From Beroe forskalii (lineage: Eukaryota > Ctenophora > Nuda > Beroida > Beroidae), in contig WFMF01000417.1 in the NCBI GenBank assembly GCA_011033025.1, positions 62,001-126,000 on the forward strand: a stretch of 64,000 nucleotides of DNA. Direction: 5' to 3'. Below are positions 23,342 to 35,189 of this stretch, one piece after another; within the stretch, counting starts at the first letter, position 1, and the number at the start of each line of letters is the position of its first letter. A program made the position numbers and the translations under genes. The notes under the pieces were generated by a model. The model was not told the DNA's origin, searched no databases, and saw only the letters and a program-made list of their open reading frames with translations.

Positions 23342-23700
23342 CCGAGATAATTTTTCGGCCACCCTGAGGGGAGTGGGGGGCCACGCCCTTTTTTTCGCAA
23401 AAATTAAACTTTCGAATTTTTTCAAAATTCCTTCGCCATCGAGTTCCTTATCATGATGATGAATAAAAATTTTGAGAATTTTGTCCGAATTATTGGGTCA
23501 CCCTGAGGGGCGTGGGAGGCCACACCCTTTTTTCCGCAAAAAATAAAGTTTCGAATTTTTTCGAAATTCCTTCGCTATGGAGTTGCTTATGATGAGTAAA
23601 GGTTTTGAGAATATTGTCGGCAATATTGGGTTACCGTTGGGGGCGTGGTAAGCTTTTTTTCCGCAAAAATTAAAGTTTCGAATTTCCCCTCCAAACTCGC
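23342..23700 (+). repeat. ~135-bp repeat, three tandem copies
   Basis: The units begin near 23357, 23497 and 23628 with CACCCTGAGGGG or ACCGTTGGGGGCGTGG, then CGCAAAAATTAAA and TTTCGAATTTTTTC. The set recurs in the second 2.4-kb copy at about 25740-26060. The small open frames have no recognisable domain. Confidence 0.75.
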
Positions 23701-23996
23701 ACGGTCAAATCATGGCCGTTAGCTCATGCGGCTGCCATCATTCGCCGTCCGTAGGACGGGAACCGACTAGTAGACCTAAACGACTGTATGTTGCTGTAAA
23801 AAAGTACAGTAACATATAGTCGTTTAGGTCTTAGGTCTTACTGTTAGTGTTACCCTACCCTCCACTGCGAGCACTTATTTTATGCAACACGTCCTTCCAA
23901 ATTTCCAATTCCATTAGCTCATTAGGAATGAGAAAATAATAATGTAAATAGAAATGTTATCTGACAGCTGAGGTGCCAGGTGGTCAATGACTTGAC

Positions 23997-24785
23997 TCAA
24001 CAACTGGACTTTATGACTTGACTCGACTTGACGACTCGACTCGACAACTCGACTCGACGACTCGACTCGACGACTCGACTCGACGACTCGACTCGACGAC
24101 TCGACTCGACGACGCGACTCGACTCGACTCGACGACTCGACTTGACGACTCGACTCGACGACTCGACTCGACTAGACTCGACTCGACTCGACTCGACGAC
24201 TCGACGACTCGACGACTCGACGACTCGACGACTCGACGACTCGACGACTCGACGACTCGACGACTCGACTCGACTCGACGACTCGACTCGACGACTCGAC
24301 TCGACGACTCGACTCGACGACTCGACTCGACGACTCGACTCGACGACTCGACTCGACGACTCGACTCGACTCGACGACTCGACTCGATTCGACGACTCGA
24401 CTCGACTCGACTCGACAACTCGATGACTCGACGAACTAAATCGAAGACTCAAAGAATAAACTCGACGATTCGAGTCGTCGAGTCGAGTCGAGTACGAGTC
24501 GAGTCGTCGAGTCGCCGAGTCGTCGAGTCGAGTCGAGTCGAGTCGTCGAGTCGTCGAGTCGAGTCGAGTCGTCGAGTCGTCGAGTCGTCGAGTCGAGTCG
24601 CGTCGTCGAGTCGAGTCGTCGAGTCGAGTCGAGTCGTCGAGTCGAGTCGTCGAGTCGAGTCGTCGTCGAGTCGAGTTGTCGAGTCGAGTCGTCAAGTCGA
24701 GTTGTCGAGTCGAGTCGTCGAGTCGTCGAGTCGAGTCGAGTCGAGTCGAGTCGAGTCGAGTCGAGTCGAGTCGTCGAGTCGATGC
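23997..24785. repeat. GACTC/GAGTC palindromic array, copy 1
   Basis: A left arm of GACTCGACTCGAC units (to about 24470) faces a right arm of GTCGAGTCGAGTC units (from about 24470). Together they form a simple-sequence hairpin nearly 800 bp long. Frames of up to 284 codons on both strands read as Ser/Arg/Asp/Leu or Ser/Arg/Val/Glu repeats and are products of the 5-bp and 8-bp units, not genes. Confidence 0.93.
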
Positions 24786-24924
24786 AGCTAATTTTGTGAA
24801 GTTTAACGGCCTCTTTAAAATTGAAAAAAGCCTTTCAATAGGTGACGTCACTCAGCAGTCAACCGGAATGAGAGACTTATCGGGCATAGATCAGAGCAGC
24901 AACGCCACAAGGGCCCCATGGTAT

Positions 24925-25165
24925 TGGTAGCGCCACGTTGAAGCCAGGGCAGTGCTATGGTGTAAGCCACGAGGACGCCACTGCGGCGCCACGACGAAGC
25001 CATGAAGACGCCATGGCTTCACAGTGGCAGTACTGCTGACTGCCATGATGTCACCGTGGCGCCCTCGTGGCTTCATCGTTGCCCAGTAGTGGCGTCCTCG
25101 TGGCTTCACCATGGCACTGCCCTGGCGTCACCGCGGCACTGCGGTGCCGCCCTCGTGGCGTCGCT
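24925..25165. repeat. GC-rich inverted repeats, copy 1
   Basis: GTGTAAGCCACGAGGACGCC (about 24970) matches inverted GGCGTCCTCGTGGCTTCACC (about 25092). Related words such as GCCCTCGTGGCTTCATCG recur between them. The block is repeated at about 27165-27400. It is probably the inner loop or spacer of the palindrome; no coding evidence. Confidence 0.7.
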
Positions 25166-26339
25166 GTTCCATGTTTTGATCCATGCCCGAAATATCTGTT
25201 AAGTCATCATTTTGACCTTCTAGATGAACTTCGAGATGAATTCGTTGAACTCCGTTGAACTCCGTTGAACTGCGTTGAACTCCGTTGAACTGCGTTGAAC
25301 TCTGTTGAACTGGAGTCCGCGAGATGAACTTCCTAGTTCATATGAATTCAAGGCGAACTGAGATGCATATGAATTCATATGAACAAACTAGTTTATTTAA
25401 GTGAACTACGGGATGAACTTTGAGATTAACTCCGTTGAACTGCGTTGAACTGCGTTGAACTGCGTTGACCTGCGTTGAACTGCGTTGAACTGCGTTGAAC
25501 TGCGTTGAACTGGAGTTCACCTGAGTTCATTTGAGTTCACCTGAGTTCATGTCACTCAATGCGAACAACATATGTTATTTTGGAAAACTTAGCCTTGCAA
25601 CAGAATCTTATCTTCTTATCTTACTATATATAATATAATGCGTGTTGTTAATATATATATATATTTATGTGACGTTACTGATTTCACCAAATTATTTTTC
25701 CGTCGTGTTACAAAACTTAATAATAAATTAGAAAAATACAGGAATAATTTTGGCCACCTGAGGGGTAACACGCCCTTTTTTCGCAAAATTAAACTTTCGA
25801 ATTTTTCAAAATTCCTTCGCCAAATCGAGTTCCTTTGTATCGATGAATAAAAAATTTTTGAAATTTTGTCCGAATTGTTGGGTCACCCTGAGGGGCGTGG
25901 GAGGCCACACCTTTTTCCGCAAAAAATAAAGTTTCGAATTTTTCGAAATTCCTTCATATGGAGTTGCTTTTATGATGAGTAAAGGTTTTGAGAATATTGG
26001 GGTTACCGTTGGGGGGCGTGTGCTTTTTTCCGCAAAAATTAAAGTTCGAATTTCCCCTCCAAACTCGCACGGTCAAATCATGGCCGTTAGCTCATGCGGC
26101 TGCCATCATTCGCCGTCCGTAGGACGGGAACCGACTAGTAGACCTAAACGACATGTTGCTGCAAAAAGTACAGTAACATAGTCGTTTAGGTCTTAGGTCT
26201 ACTGTTAGTGTTACCTACCCTCCACTGCGAGCACTTATTTTATGCAACACGTCCTTCCAAATTTCCAATTCCATTAGCTCATTAGGAATGAAAATAATAG
26301 AAATGTTATCTCTGACAGCTGAGTGCCAGGTGGTCAATG

Positions 26340-27033
26340 ACGACTCAACAACTGGACTTTGCGACTTGACTCGACTTGACGGCTGACTCGCCGCTCGACT
26401 CGACTCGACGACTCGACTCGACGACTCGACTCGACGACTCGACTCGACGACTCGACTCGACGACTCGACTCGACGACGCGACTCGACTCGACTCGACGAC
26501 TCGACTTGACGACTCGACTCGACGACTTGACTCGACTCGACTAGACTCGACTCGACTCGACTCGACGACTCGACGACTCGACGACTCGACGACTCGACGA
26601 CTCGACTCGACGACTCGACTCGACGACTCGACTCGACGACTCGACTCGACGACTCGACTCGACGACTCGACTCGACGACTCGACTCGACGACTCGACTCG
26701 ATTCGACGACTCGACTCGACTCGACTCGACAACTCGATGACTCGACGAACTAAATCGAAGACTCAAGAATAAAACTCGACGATTCGAGTCGTCGAGTCGA
26801 GTCGAGTACGAGTCGAGTCGTCGAGTCGTCGAGTCGTCGAGTCGAGTCGAGTCGAGTCGAGTCGTCGAGTCGAGTCGTCGAGTCGAGTCGTCGTCGAGTC
26901 GTCGAGTCGTCGAGTCGAGTCGTCGAGTCGAGTCGTCGAGTCGAGTCGAGTCGAGTCGCGAGTCGATCGAGTCGAGTCGAGTCGAGTCGTCGAGTCGAGT
27001 CGAGTCGAGTCGTCGAGTCGTCGAGTCGAGTCC
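26340..27033. repeat. GACTC/GAGTC palindromic array, copy 2
   Basis: Second copy of the simple-sequence hairpin, in the second 2.4-kb unit. Arm orientation and turn point (near 26775) are as in copy 1, but unit numbers differ. Open frames here are repeat artefacts. Confidence 0.93.
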
Positions 27034-27881
27034 CGCAGCTAATTTTGCAAGTTTAACGGCCTCTTTAAAATTGAAAAAAGCCTTTCAATAGGTGACGTCA
27101 CTCAGCAGTCAAGTGAATGAGACTTATCGGGCATAGATCAGAGCAGCAACGCCACAAGGGCCCCATGGTATTGGTAGCGCACGTTGAAGCCAGGTGCAAG
27201 CCACGAGGACGCCACTGCGGCATACGACGAAGCCATGAAGACGCCATGGCTTCACAGTGGCAGTACTGCTGACTGCCATGATGTCACCGTGGCGCCCTCG
27301 TGGCTTCATCGTTGCCCAGTAGTGGCGTCCTCGTGGCTTCACCATGGCACTGCCCTGGCGTCACCGCGGCACTGCGGTGCCGCCCTCGTGGCGTCGCTGT
27401 TCCATGTTTTGATCCATGCCCGAAATATCTGTTAAGTCATCATTTTGACCTTCTAGATGAACTTCGAGATGAATTCGTTGAACTCCGTTGAACTCCGTTG
27501 AACTGCGTTGAACTCCGTTGAACTGCGTTGAACTCCGTTGAACTGGAGTCCGCGAGATGAACTTCCTAGTTCATATGAATTCAAGGCGAACTGGGATGCA
27601 TATGAGTTCATATGAATTCATATGCATCTCAGTTCACTAAATTTTGGTGAACTAGTTCATCGGTGTTTAATGAATTCATATGAATTCATATGAAGTTCAT
27701 ATGAACTTGGTGGAGTTCATATGAAGTTCATATGAATTCATATGAAGTTCATATGAAGTTCATTCATATAAAAATTTATTGAACTGGTAAACGCATTCAT
27801 ATGAACTCATATGAATTCATATGAATTCATATGAAGTGCGCGGCGACTTCATATGAACTGCAGTTCACCCAGTATATAGCC

Positions 27882-28227
27882 CTAGAAGTTGATAAAAGAA
27901 GCGTTTATCACGGAAAAATTATTTCAGATAAATCTTAAGTTTATTAAAGACAACCTCTTTGTCTTAATTCTCGTTGGTATACACACGCGATTGTACCTTG
28001 ATTTTGGAGGTCATTTTTATGCTTTATAAGTTTTAGTCAATTCACCATGTCAGTAAATAAGACGGAAAACGGTCGTAGATCGAATGACGGCGTGTTTTCA
28101 TACCAAGCACCAGGGAACAGGAAATTAAGCGCCTGCATACGGGAGCAACGGGCTCAAGAAATAAGCCGGCAGGCGCAATTCTTGTTCCTTTATAATATCA
28201 GTCGCGAAAATGTCCCCCAGTCTGTCC
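27882..28227. other. Flank of the palindromic element, no gene called
   Basis: It starts with CTAGAAGT, a possible target duplication. A 62-codon plus-strand frame (28047-28235) rich in charged residues runs to the edge of the satellite. It has no recognisable motif and I do not call it a gene. Confidence 0.5.
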
Positions 28228-31200
28228 AGTGCTAGGGTCACTATGTGTGACGTACTGGTGTCAGGGGCACATTGTGTAACGTACTGGTGTCAGGGACACA
28301 TTGTGTGACGTACTGGTGTCAGGGACACATTTTGTGACGTACTGGTGTCAGGGAGACATTTTGTGACGTACTGGTGTCAGATTCATGTAGTGTGACGTAC
28401 TGGTGTCAGAGACATGAAGTGTGATGAAATGGTGTCAGAGACAGCTATGGGTGTCAGGGACACATTGTTTGACGTACTGGTGTCAAGGTCACATTGACTG
28501 ACGTACTGGTGTCAAGGAAACGTTGTATGACATACTGGTGCTTAAGACACTATGTGTGACGTACTGGTGTCAGGTGCACATTCGTAGACAGGGGGCTAGG
28601 GGCTGCAGCCCCCTCGGAAGAAAAGGCCTACTAAAAATAGTTAGAATAAAAGTTTTTTTGACTGATAATCATAATTATATACTTTGGCTTGGTTAAATAT
28701 AAATAGTGGCAGTTTAATCTTATTCTGACTGTTATAGCTCACTTATAGTTGATTGTATACTTTTTCAATGCTTTGATTTTGACAAATATCGTCCTGTACA
28801 TTTCCTGTACATTTCTTTATTGTAAAATCATCCGACAGCACCCTAATTTCCTAAATTTTCGGGGCTCCGCCCCTGGACCCCGCAGGGGCTGCGCCCCAGA
28901 CCCTGCCGCAGCTTGGCTTCGCTACTGGCGCAAGGGCCCTTGAAAAAAAAAATCCTGGCTACGGGCCTGGTCAGGTGCACATTGTGAGACGTTCTGGTGT
29001 CAGGGACACTACGTGTGACGTACTGGTGTCAGAGGCACATTGTGTGACATACTGGTGTCAGTGGCACATTGTGTGACGTACTGGTGTCAGGGGCACATTG
29101 TGTGACGTACTGGTGTCAGGGACACATTGTGTGACGTACTGGTGTCAGGGACACATTGTGTGACGTACTGGTGTCAGGGGCACATTGTGTGACGTACTGG
29201 TGTCAGGGACACATTGTGTGACGCACTGGTGTCAGGGGCACGTTGTGTGACGTTATGACGTACTGGTGTCAGGGACACATTGTGTGACGTACTGGTGTCA
29301 GGGATCAGTTAATGGCGTAGGAGCAAAAACAGCACAATTTCAGCTCTAAATCCAGGTGGTACTTTGCACAGGTAGTGGGAACTGAGGTCTGAGAATTACT
29401 GACGTACTGGTATCAAGGGTGGTACATTGTGAGACGTACTGGTGTCAGGAGAACATTGTGAAACGTACTGATGTCAGGAGAACATTTTGTGACGCACTGG
29501 TGTCAGGAGAACATTGTGTGACGCACTGGTGTCAGGGACACACTGTGTGACGCACTGGTGTCAGGGACACATTGTGTGAGGTACTGGTGTCAGGGACACA
29601 TTGTGTGACGTACTGGTGTCAGGGACACATTGTGCGACGTACTGGTGTCAGGGACACATTGTGTGACGTACTGGTGTCAGGGACACATTGTGCGACGTAC
29701 TGGTGTCAGGGACACATTGTGTGACGCACTGGTGTCAGGGACACATTGTCGGACATACTGGTGTCAGGGACCCTATGTGTGACGTACTGGTGTCAGGGGC
29801 ACATTGTGTGACGTACTGGTGTCAGGGGCACATTGTGTGACGTACTGGTGCTAGGGTCACTATGTGTGACGTACTGGTGTCAGTGGCACATTGTGTGACG
29901 TACTGATGTCAGGGACACATTGTGTGACGTACTGATGTCAGGGACACATTGTGTGACTTACTGGTGTCAGGGACACATTGTGTGACGTACTGGTGTCAGG
30001 GACACATTGTGTGACGTACTGGTGTCAGGGGCACATTGTGTGACGTACTGGTGTCAGGGACACATTGTGTGACGTTATGACGTACTGGTGTCAGGGACAC
30101 ATTGTGTGACGTACTGGTGTCAGGGATCAGTTAATGGCGTAGGAGCAAAAACAGCACTGGTGTCAGGCTCTAAATTGTGTGGTACTTTGCACAGGTAGTG
30201 GGAACTGAGGTCTGAGAATTACTGACGTACTGGTGTCAAGGGCACATTGTGAGACGTACTGGTGTCAGGAGAACATTGTGAGACGTACTGATGTCAGGAG
30301 AACATTGTGTGACGCACTGGTGTCAGGGACACATTGTGTGACGTACTGGTGTCAGGGACACATTGTGTGACGTACTGGTGTCAGGGGCACATTGTGTGAC
30401 GCACTGGTGTCAGGGACACATTGTGTGACGTACTGGTGTCAGGGACACATTGTGTGACGTACTGATGTCAGGAGAACATTGTGTGACGCACTGGTGTCAG
30501 GGACACACTGTGTGACGTACTGGTGTCAGGGACACATTGTGTGACGTACTGGTGTCAGGGACACATTGTGTGACGTACTGGTGTCAGGGACACATTGTGT
30601 GACGTACTGGTGTCAGGGACACATTGTGTGACGTACTGGTGTCAGGGACACATTGTGTGACGTACTGGTGTCAGGGACACATTGTGTGACGTACTGGTGT
30701 CAGGGACACATTGTGTGACGTACTGGTGTCAGGGGCACATTGTGTGACGTACTGGTGTCAGGGACACATTGTGTGACGTACTGGTGTCAGGGGCACATTG
30801 TGTGACATACTGGTGTCAGGGACACGTTGTGTTACGTACTGGTGTCAGGGACTCATTGTGTGACGTACAGGTGTCAGGAACACTGTGTGACTTACTGGTG
30901 TCAGTGACACATTGTGTGACGTACTGGTGTCAGGGACACATTGTGTGAAGTACTGGTGTCACGGACACATTGTGTGACGTACTGGTGTCAGGGACACATT
31001 GTGTGACGTACTGGTGTCAGGGACACATTGTGTGACGTACTGGTGTCAGGGACACATTGTGTGACGTACTGGTGTCAGGGACACATTGTGTGACGTTATG
31101 ACGTACTGGTGTCAGGGACACATTGTGTGACGTACTGGTGTCAGGGACACATTGTGTGACGTACTGGTGTCAGGGACACATTGTGTGACGTACTGGTGTC

Positions 31201-31893
31201 AGGGACACATTGTGTCAGGGACACATGACGTACTGGTGTCAGGGACACATTGTGTGACGTACTGGTGTCAGGGACACATTGTGTGACGTACTGGTGTCAG
31301 GGACACATTGTGTGACGTACTGGTGTCAGGGACACATTGTGTGACGTACTGGTGTCAGGGACACATTGTGTGACGTACTGGTGTCAGGGACACATTGTGT
31401 GACGTACTGGTGTCAGGGACACATTGTGTGACGTACTGGTGTCAGGGACACATTGTGTGACGTACTGGTGTCAGGGACACATTGTGTGACGTACTGGTGT
31501 CAGGGACACATTGTGTGACGATATGACGTACTGGTGTCAGGGACACATTGTGTGACGTACTGGTGTCAGGGGCACATTGTGTGACGTACTGGTGTCAGGG
31601 ACACATTGTGTGACGTACTGGTGTCAGGGCCCAGGGGCACATTGTGTGACGTACTGGTGTCAGGGACACATTGTGACGTACTGGTGTCAGGGACACACTG
31701 TGTGACGTACTGGTGTCAGGGACACACTGTGTGACGTACTGGTGTCAGGGACACATTGTGTGACGTACTGGTGTCAGGGACACATTGTGTGACGTACTGG
31801 TGTCAGGGCACATTGTGTGACGTACTGGTGTCAGGGGCACATTGTGTGACGTACTGGTGTCAGGGGCACATTTTGTGACGTACTGGTGTCAGG
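28228..31893 (+). repeat. 29-bp satellite, main array with higher-order structure
   Basis: More than one hundred units of ACACATTGTGTGACGTAC plus TGGTGTCAGGG. The 3' half (30300-31890) is the most uniform; the 5' end is more diverged. A marker insert, GGGATCAGTTAATGGCGTAG with flanking variants, appears at about 29303 and 30124, so an ~821-bp higher-order unit is itself duplicated. An unrelated element interrupts the array at 28585-28966. The unit contains TGACGTAC, close to a CRE-like word, and has no spacers. Confidence 0.95.
28585..28966. mobile_element. ~380-bp non-autonomous element inserted in the 29-bp satellite
   Basis: Near-terminal inverted words CGTAGACAGG (start) and CCTGGCTACG (end) bound an AT-rich core with no long frame. 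Short GC-rich hairpins (GGGGCTGCAGCCCC, and GGGGCTCCGCCCC with GGGGCTGCGCCCC) lie near each end, and a run of ten A comes before the end. The satellite phrase GTCAGGTGCACATT lies on both sides, giving a direct repeat of up to 14 bp, though this may partly reflect the tandem array. The class is unclear. Confidence 0.6.
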
Positions 31894-33511
31894 GACAAAT
31901 GTCTCATGGGTGGTCAAATAGACGTGTATCTGGTCATAAATTATGCCTGAAACCACTGAACCAATGATATTCGCCAGTTTTCCTTTTTTTCCATGGGTAA
32001 AATCCAAAAAACCTATTTTACCATGCTCTCAAAACAGTGATCCAGGACGTTCTTCATTTCTGAGGCACCCAAGATCCGAAATCGAAAAACTTTGGCCGAT
32101 TGAGCTGAAAATTTGCACACCATCCATGGACGACCTAAGAAAGACATACCACACTTCAGAATCCCGAAATCAGCCATTTTCTGTCTGTTATGGGGGGTTA
32201 AAATCGCGTTTTTCGGCTTAAAAACTGCCTTTTTTCGCCCTTTATTGGGCGTAGATGTCTCATGGGTGGTCAAATAGACGTGTATCTGGTCATAAATTAT
32301 GCGCCTGAAACCACTGAACCAATGATATTCGCCAGTTTTCCTTTGTTTTCCTGTAAAATCCAAAAAACCCTATTTTTACCTCTCAAAACAGTGATTCAGG
32401 TCGTTCTTCATTTCTGAGGCACCCAAGATCCGAAATCGAAAAACTTTGGCTGATTGAGCTGAAAATTTGCACACCATCCATGGACGACCTTAGAAAGACA
32501 TACCATACTTCAGAATCCCGAAATCAGCCATTTTCTGTCTGTTATATAGGGGTAAAAATCGCGTTTTTCGGCTTAAAAACTGCCTTTTTTCACCCTTTAT
32601 TGGGCGTAGATGTCTCATGGGTGGTCAAATAGATGTGTATCTGGTCATAAATTATGCGCCTGAAACCACTGAACCAATGATATTCGCCAGTATTCCTTTG
32701 TTTTCCTGTAAAATCCAAAAAACCCTATTTTTACCTCTCAAAACAGTGATCCAGGACGTTCTTCATTTCTGAGGCACGCAAGATCCGAAATCGAAAAACT
32801 TTGGCCGATTGAGCTGAAAATTTGCACACCATCCATGGACGACCTTAGAAAGACATAACACACTTCAGAATCCCGAAATCAGACATTTTCTGTCTGTTAT
32901 GGGGGGTTAAAATCGCGTTTTTGGGCTTAAAAACTGCCTTTTTTCGCCCCATATTGGGCGTAGATGTCTCATGGGTGGTCAAATAGAAGTGTATCTGGTC
33001 ATAAATTATGCACCTGAAACCACTGAACCAATGATATTCGCCAGTTTTCCTTTGTTTTCCTGTAAAATCCAAAAAACCCTATTTTTACCTCTCCAAACAG
33101 TGATCCAGGACGTTCTTCATTTCTGAGGCACCCAAGATCCGAAATCGAAAAACTTTGGCCGATTGAGCTGAAAATTTGCACGCCATCCATGAACGACCTA
33201 AGAAAGACATACCATACTTCAGAATCCCGAAATCGGCCATTTTCTGTCTGTTATGGGGGGTAAAAATCGCGTTTTTCGGCTTAAAAACTGCCTTTTTTCG
33301 CCTCTTATTGGGCGTAGATGTCTCATGGGTGGTCAAATAGATGTGTATCTGGTCATAAATTATGCGCCTGAAACCACTGAACCAATGATATTCGCCAGTT
33401 TTCCTTTGTTTTCCTGTAAAATCCAAAAAACCCTATTTTTACCTCTCAAAACAGTGATCCAGGACGTTCTTCATTTCTGAGGCACCCAAGATCCGAAATC
33501 GAAAAACTTTG
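31894..33511 (+). repeat. ~353-bp satellite, second array (about 4.6 copies)
   Basis: The array starts in mid-unit at AATGTCTCATGGGTGGTC and has unit starts near 32068, 32420, 32777 and 33129. It stops at GAAAAACTTTG (33511), where the LINE is inserted. The matching continuation GGCCGATTGAGC resumes at 39401, so the two blocks were once one array. Confidence 0.93.
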
Positions 33512-35189
33512 TAGGTAAACAATTATTTATTATAGGTAAACAATTATTTATTAATTTCTTGGCACTTTCACAATCAATATATAGAATAAATATATTTTAT
33601 ATCTGAGAAATAGTGCTGCCTTTCTTTAAAATGAGCTCTGATGATCTAAAGATTGGTAATACTCTGAGGACTGTAATGGCCTCAGCAGTCATACCACAAT
33701 ACTGGAGGGTAATGTGGCTAATTTATCATCACTTTATACAGCCAATCAGACAACCAGCCCCACACCCATAGTCTGCATAAGGGCCAACGGACATTCCCTG
33801 TCTGTAACTTGGACAATGACCTCTCCAAATCCAAACTATGGCCGCAAAGCCAGTTGTGACTCACTTCTGCACCTTTGAGTGAGCATAATATACATTCAGT
33901 TTACATATTCGTTAGTAAATTTGATAGATTTCAAAACATTTTAACTGCTTTATCTGCAAAGGCTCATTACAGTTGTGTATACAAACAATGATGCGTTATA
34001 TATAGGCTACCTATACTAAATTAAATAAGGAATAAATAAATAAATCATGAAATCTTTACTAAATCCTTTAAAACCTCTCCTATGAAATATAACATGTATA
34101 CCAGATTTAAGCACAAAACAAAATGATTTATAAAACACGAAGACAAACATCTAGGAAATCACATGAAGAATTTTGCCTATACCTATTTCGCGTTTCGATG
34201 GCAGTCTTTTCTGCTGGACCTGTTTACCTAATACCTAAGACCTCTACCTGATCCCGAGAAGATCTGTTTTTTCCATTGAATATGTTTGTTTTTTCGGGAT
34301 TATTTGAAAGAGAGATATTGAGGTTGTGTGTCAAGTTCAATAGACCCTGAGTCCTGAGAAGAGTGCCAGTCACTCTAAATTTTTTACCATGTGATCTCAC
34401 ACCCTGCTTTTTGTTCCATTAGAAGTAAACTTCTTAGTTTTGATTTTATGACTGTTGCTGATGTGGACAAATCGGAATTTTTTGCTGAACCAGGTACCAC
34501 AATCCCACTCATATTTGCTGTACATGACTCAAACAGGTGTTTTGAATATTGATTCCAAAGCTTGCAAGCACTGAACACAAAGCTCTGAATACCGACGTCG
34601 AGGTTGACAGTCGGCAGTAATAGAGAAATTTTACGACTTTGTTTGCCAAATTTCATCAATTCGGCAATCGGGAAAGGGGATTTGTATTTCAGAATTTTAA
34701 AAAATTCAAGAAGTGTGAAATACTTATACATATTTCTCAAATTCAAGAGCCCATTCGCATTGAATAATGGTTTGGTGTGTTCAAGTATGAAGTTTTTTGG
34801 AGCCATGTGTTCAGAATGTGTTCTTGCTCTAGCACATGTCAAATAATATTCTTGGTGATCAAAAGTCAATTCATTACCAAAGAGGAGTCGTACACATCTT
34901 TTTTGTATAGAAAATATTTTAGAGAGTTTGTTGTCAGATACCCCACCCCACACTGATATACAGTATGTGAGATAGGGTACAAAAAGTGCGTTATATATTT
35001 TCAAGTATTCCTTCTTTGGGATAAATTTTTTAATTCTTTTTATCATAACTATACTAAGTTTAAGTTTTTTCTGAAGGTGGTCAATTTGTTCCTCCCATTT
35101 CAATTTTTCATCTATAATAACTCCAAGGAATTTGACTTTTGATACCTTTTTGAGTTTCTTGTTACAGAGCTTCAACGAGAGTAACTTGT

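Larger units (their letters stand above)
22958..27590 (+). repeat. 2.4-kb direct duplication inside the palindromic element
   Basis: Copy 1 (about 22958-25365) and copy 2 (about 25366-27590) have the same order: a GTTGAACTGC minisatellite, ATGTCACTCAATGCGAAC (23141 and 25549, offset 2408), a 135-bp triplet, a 50-bp hairpin (23777-23828 in copy 1), a GACTC palindrome, a GC-rich GCCACGAGGACGCC block and another GTTGAACTCC minisatellite. The copies differ mainly by small indels, more of them deletions in copy 2. Confidence 0.9.
21422..27881. mobile_element. 6.46-kb long-inverted-repeat (fold-back) element
   Basis: The left end GGCTATATACTGGGTGAAC (from 21422) matches inverted the right end, which finishes CAGTATATAGCC at 27881. 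The arms are rich in GTTCATATGAA and TTCATATGAATTCATATG. The right arm is about 27596-27881. The left arm is the same length once the MULE at 21557-22836 is removed. The flanks CTTGAAGT and CTAGAAGT (left and right, 7 of 8) may be a diverged target duplication. The interior is a 2.4-kb direct duplication containing GACTC palindromes, with no intact transposase. It is a non-autonomous palindromic element; the superfamily is undetermined. Confidence 0.75.

Noticed and set aside
23997..27033. Long frames rich in Ser/Arg/Asp/Leu or Ser/Arg/Val/Glu on both strands (up to 284 codons)
   Set aside because: They are translations of GACTC/GAGTC simple repeats, open in several frames of both strands. 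An SR-like domain is only apparent.
28047..28235. 62-codon frame as a small gene
   Set aside because: Charged, no motif, no splice or poly-A context, and it runs into the satellite.
10831..31893. 29-bp direct repeats resembling a CRISPR array
   Set aside because: Units abut directly with no unique spacers, there are no cas-like genes, and the DNA is eukaryotic with spliced genes. It is a satellite.
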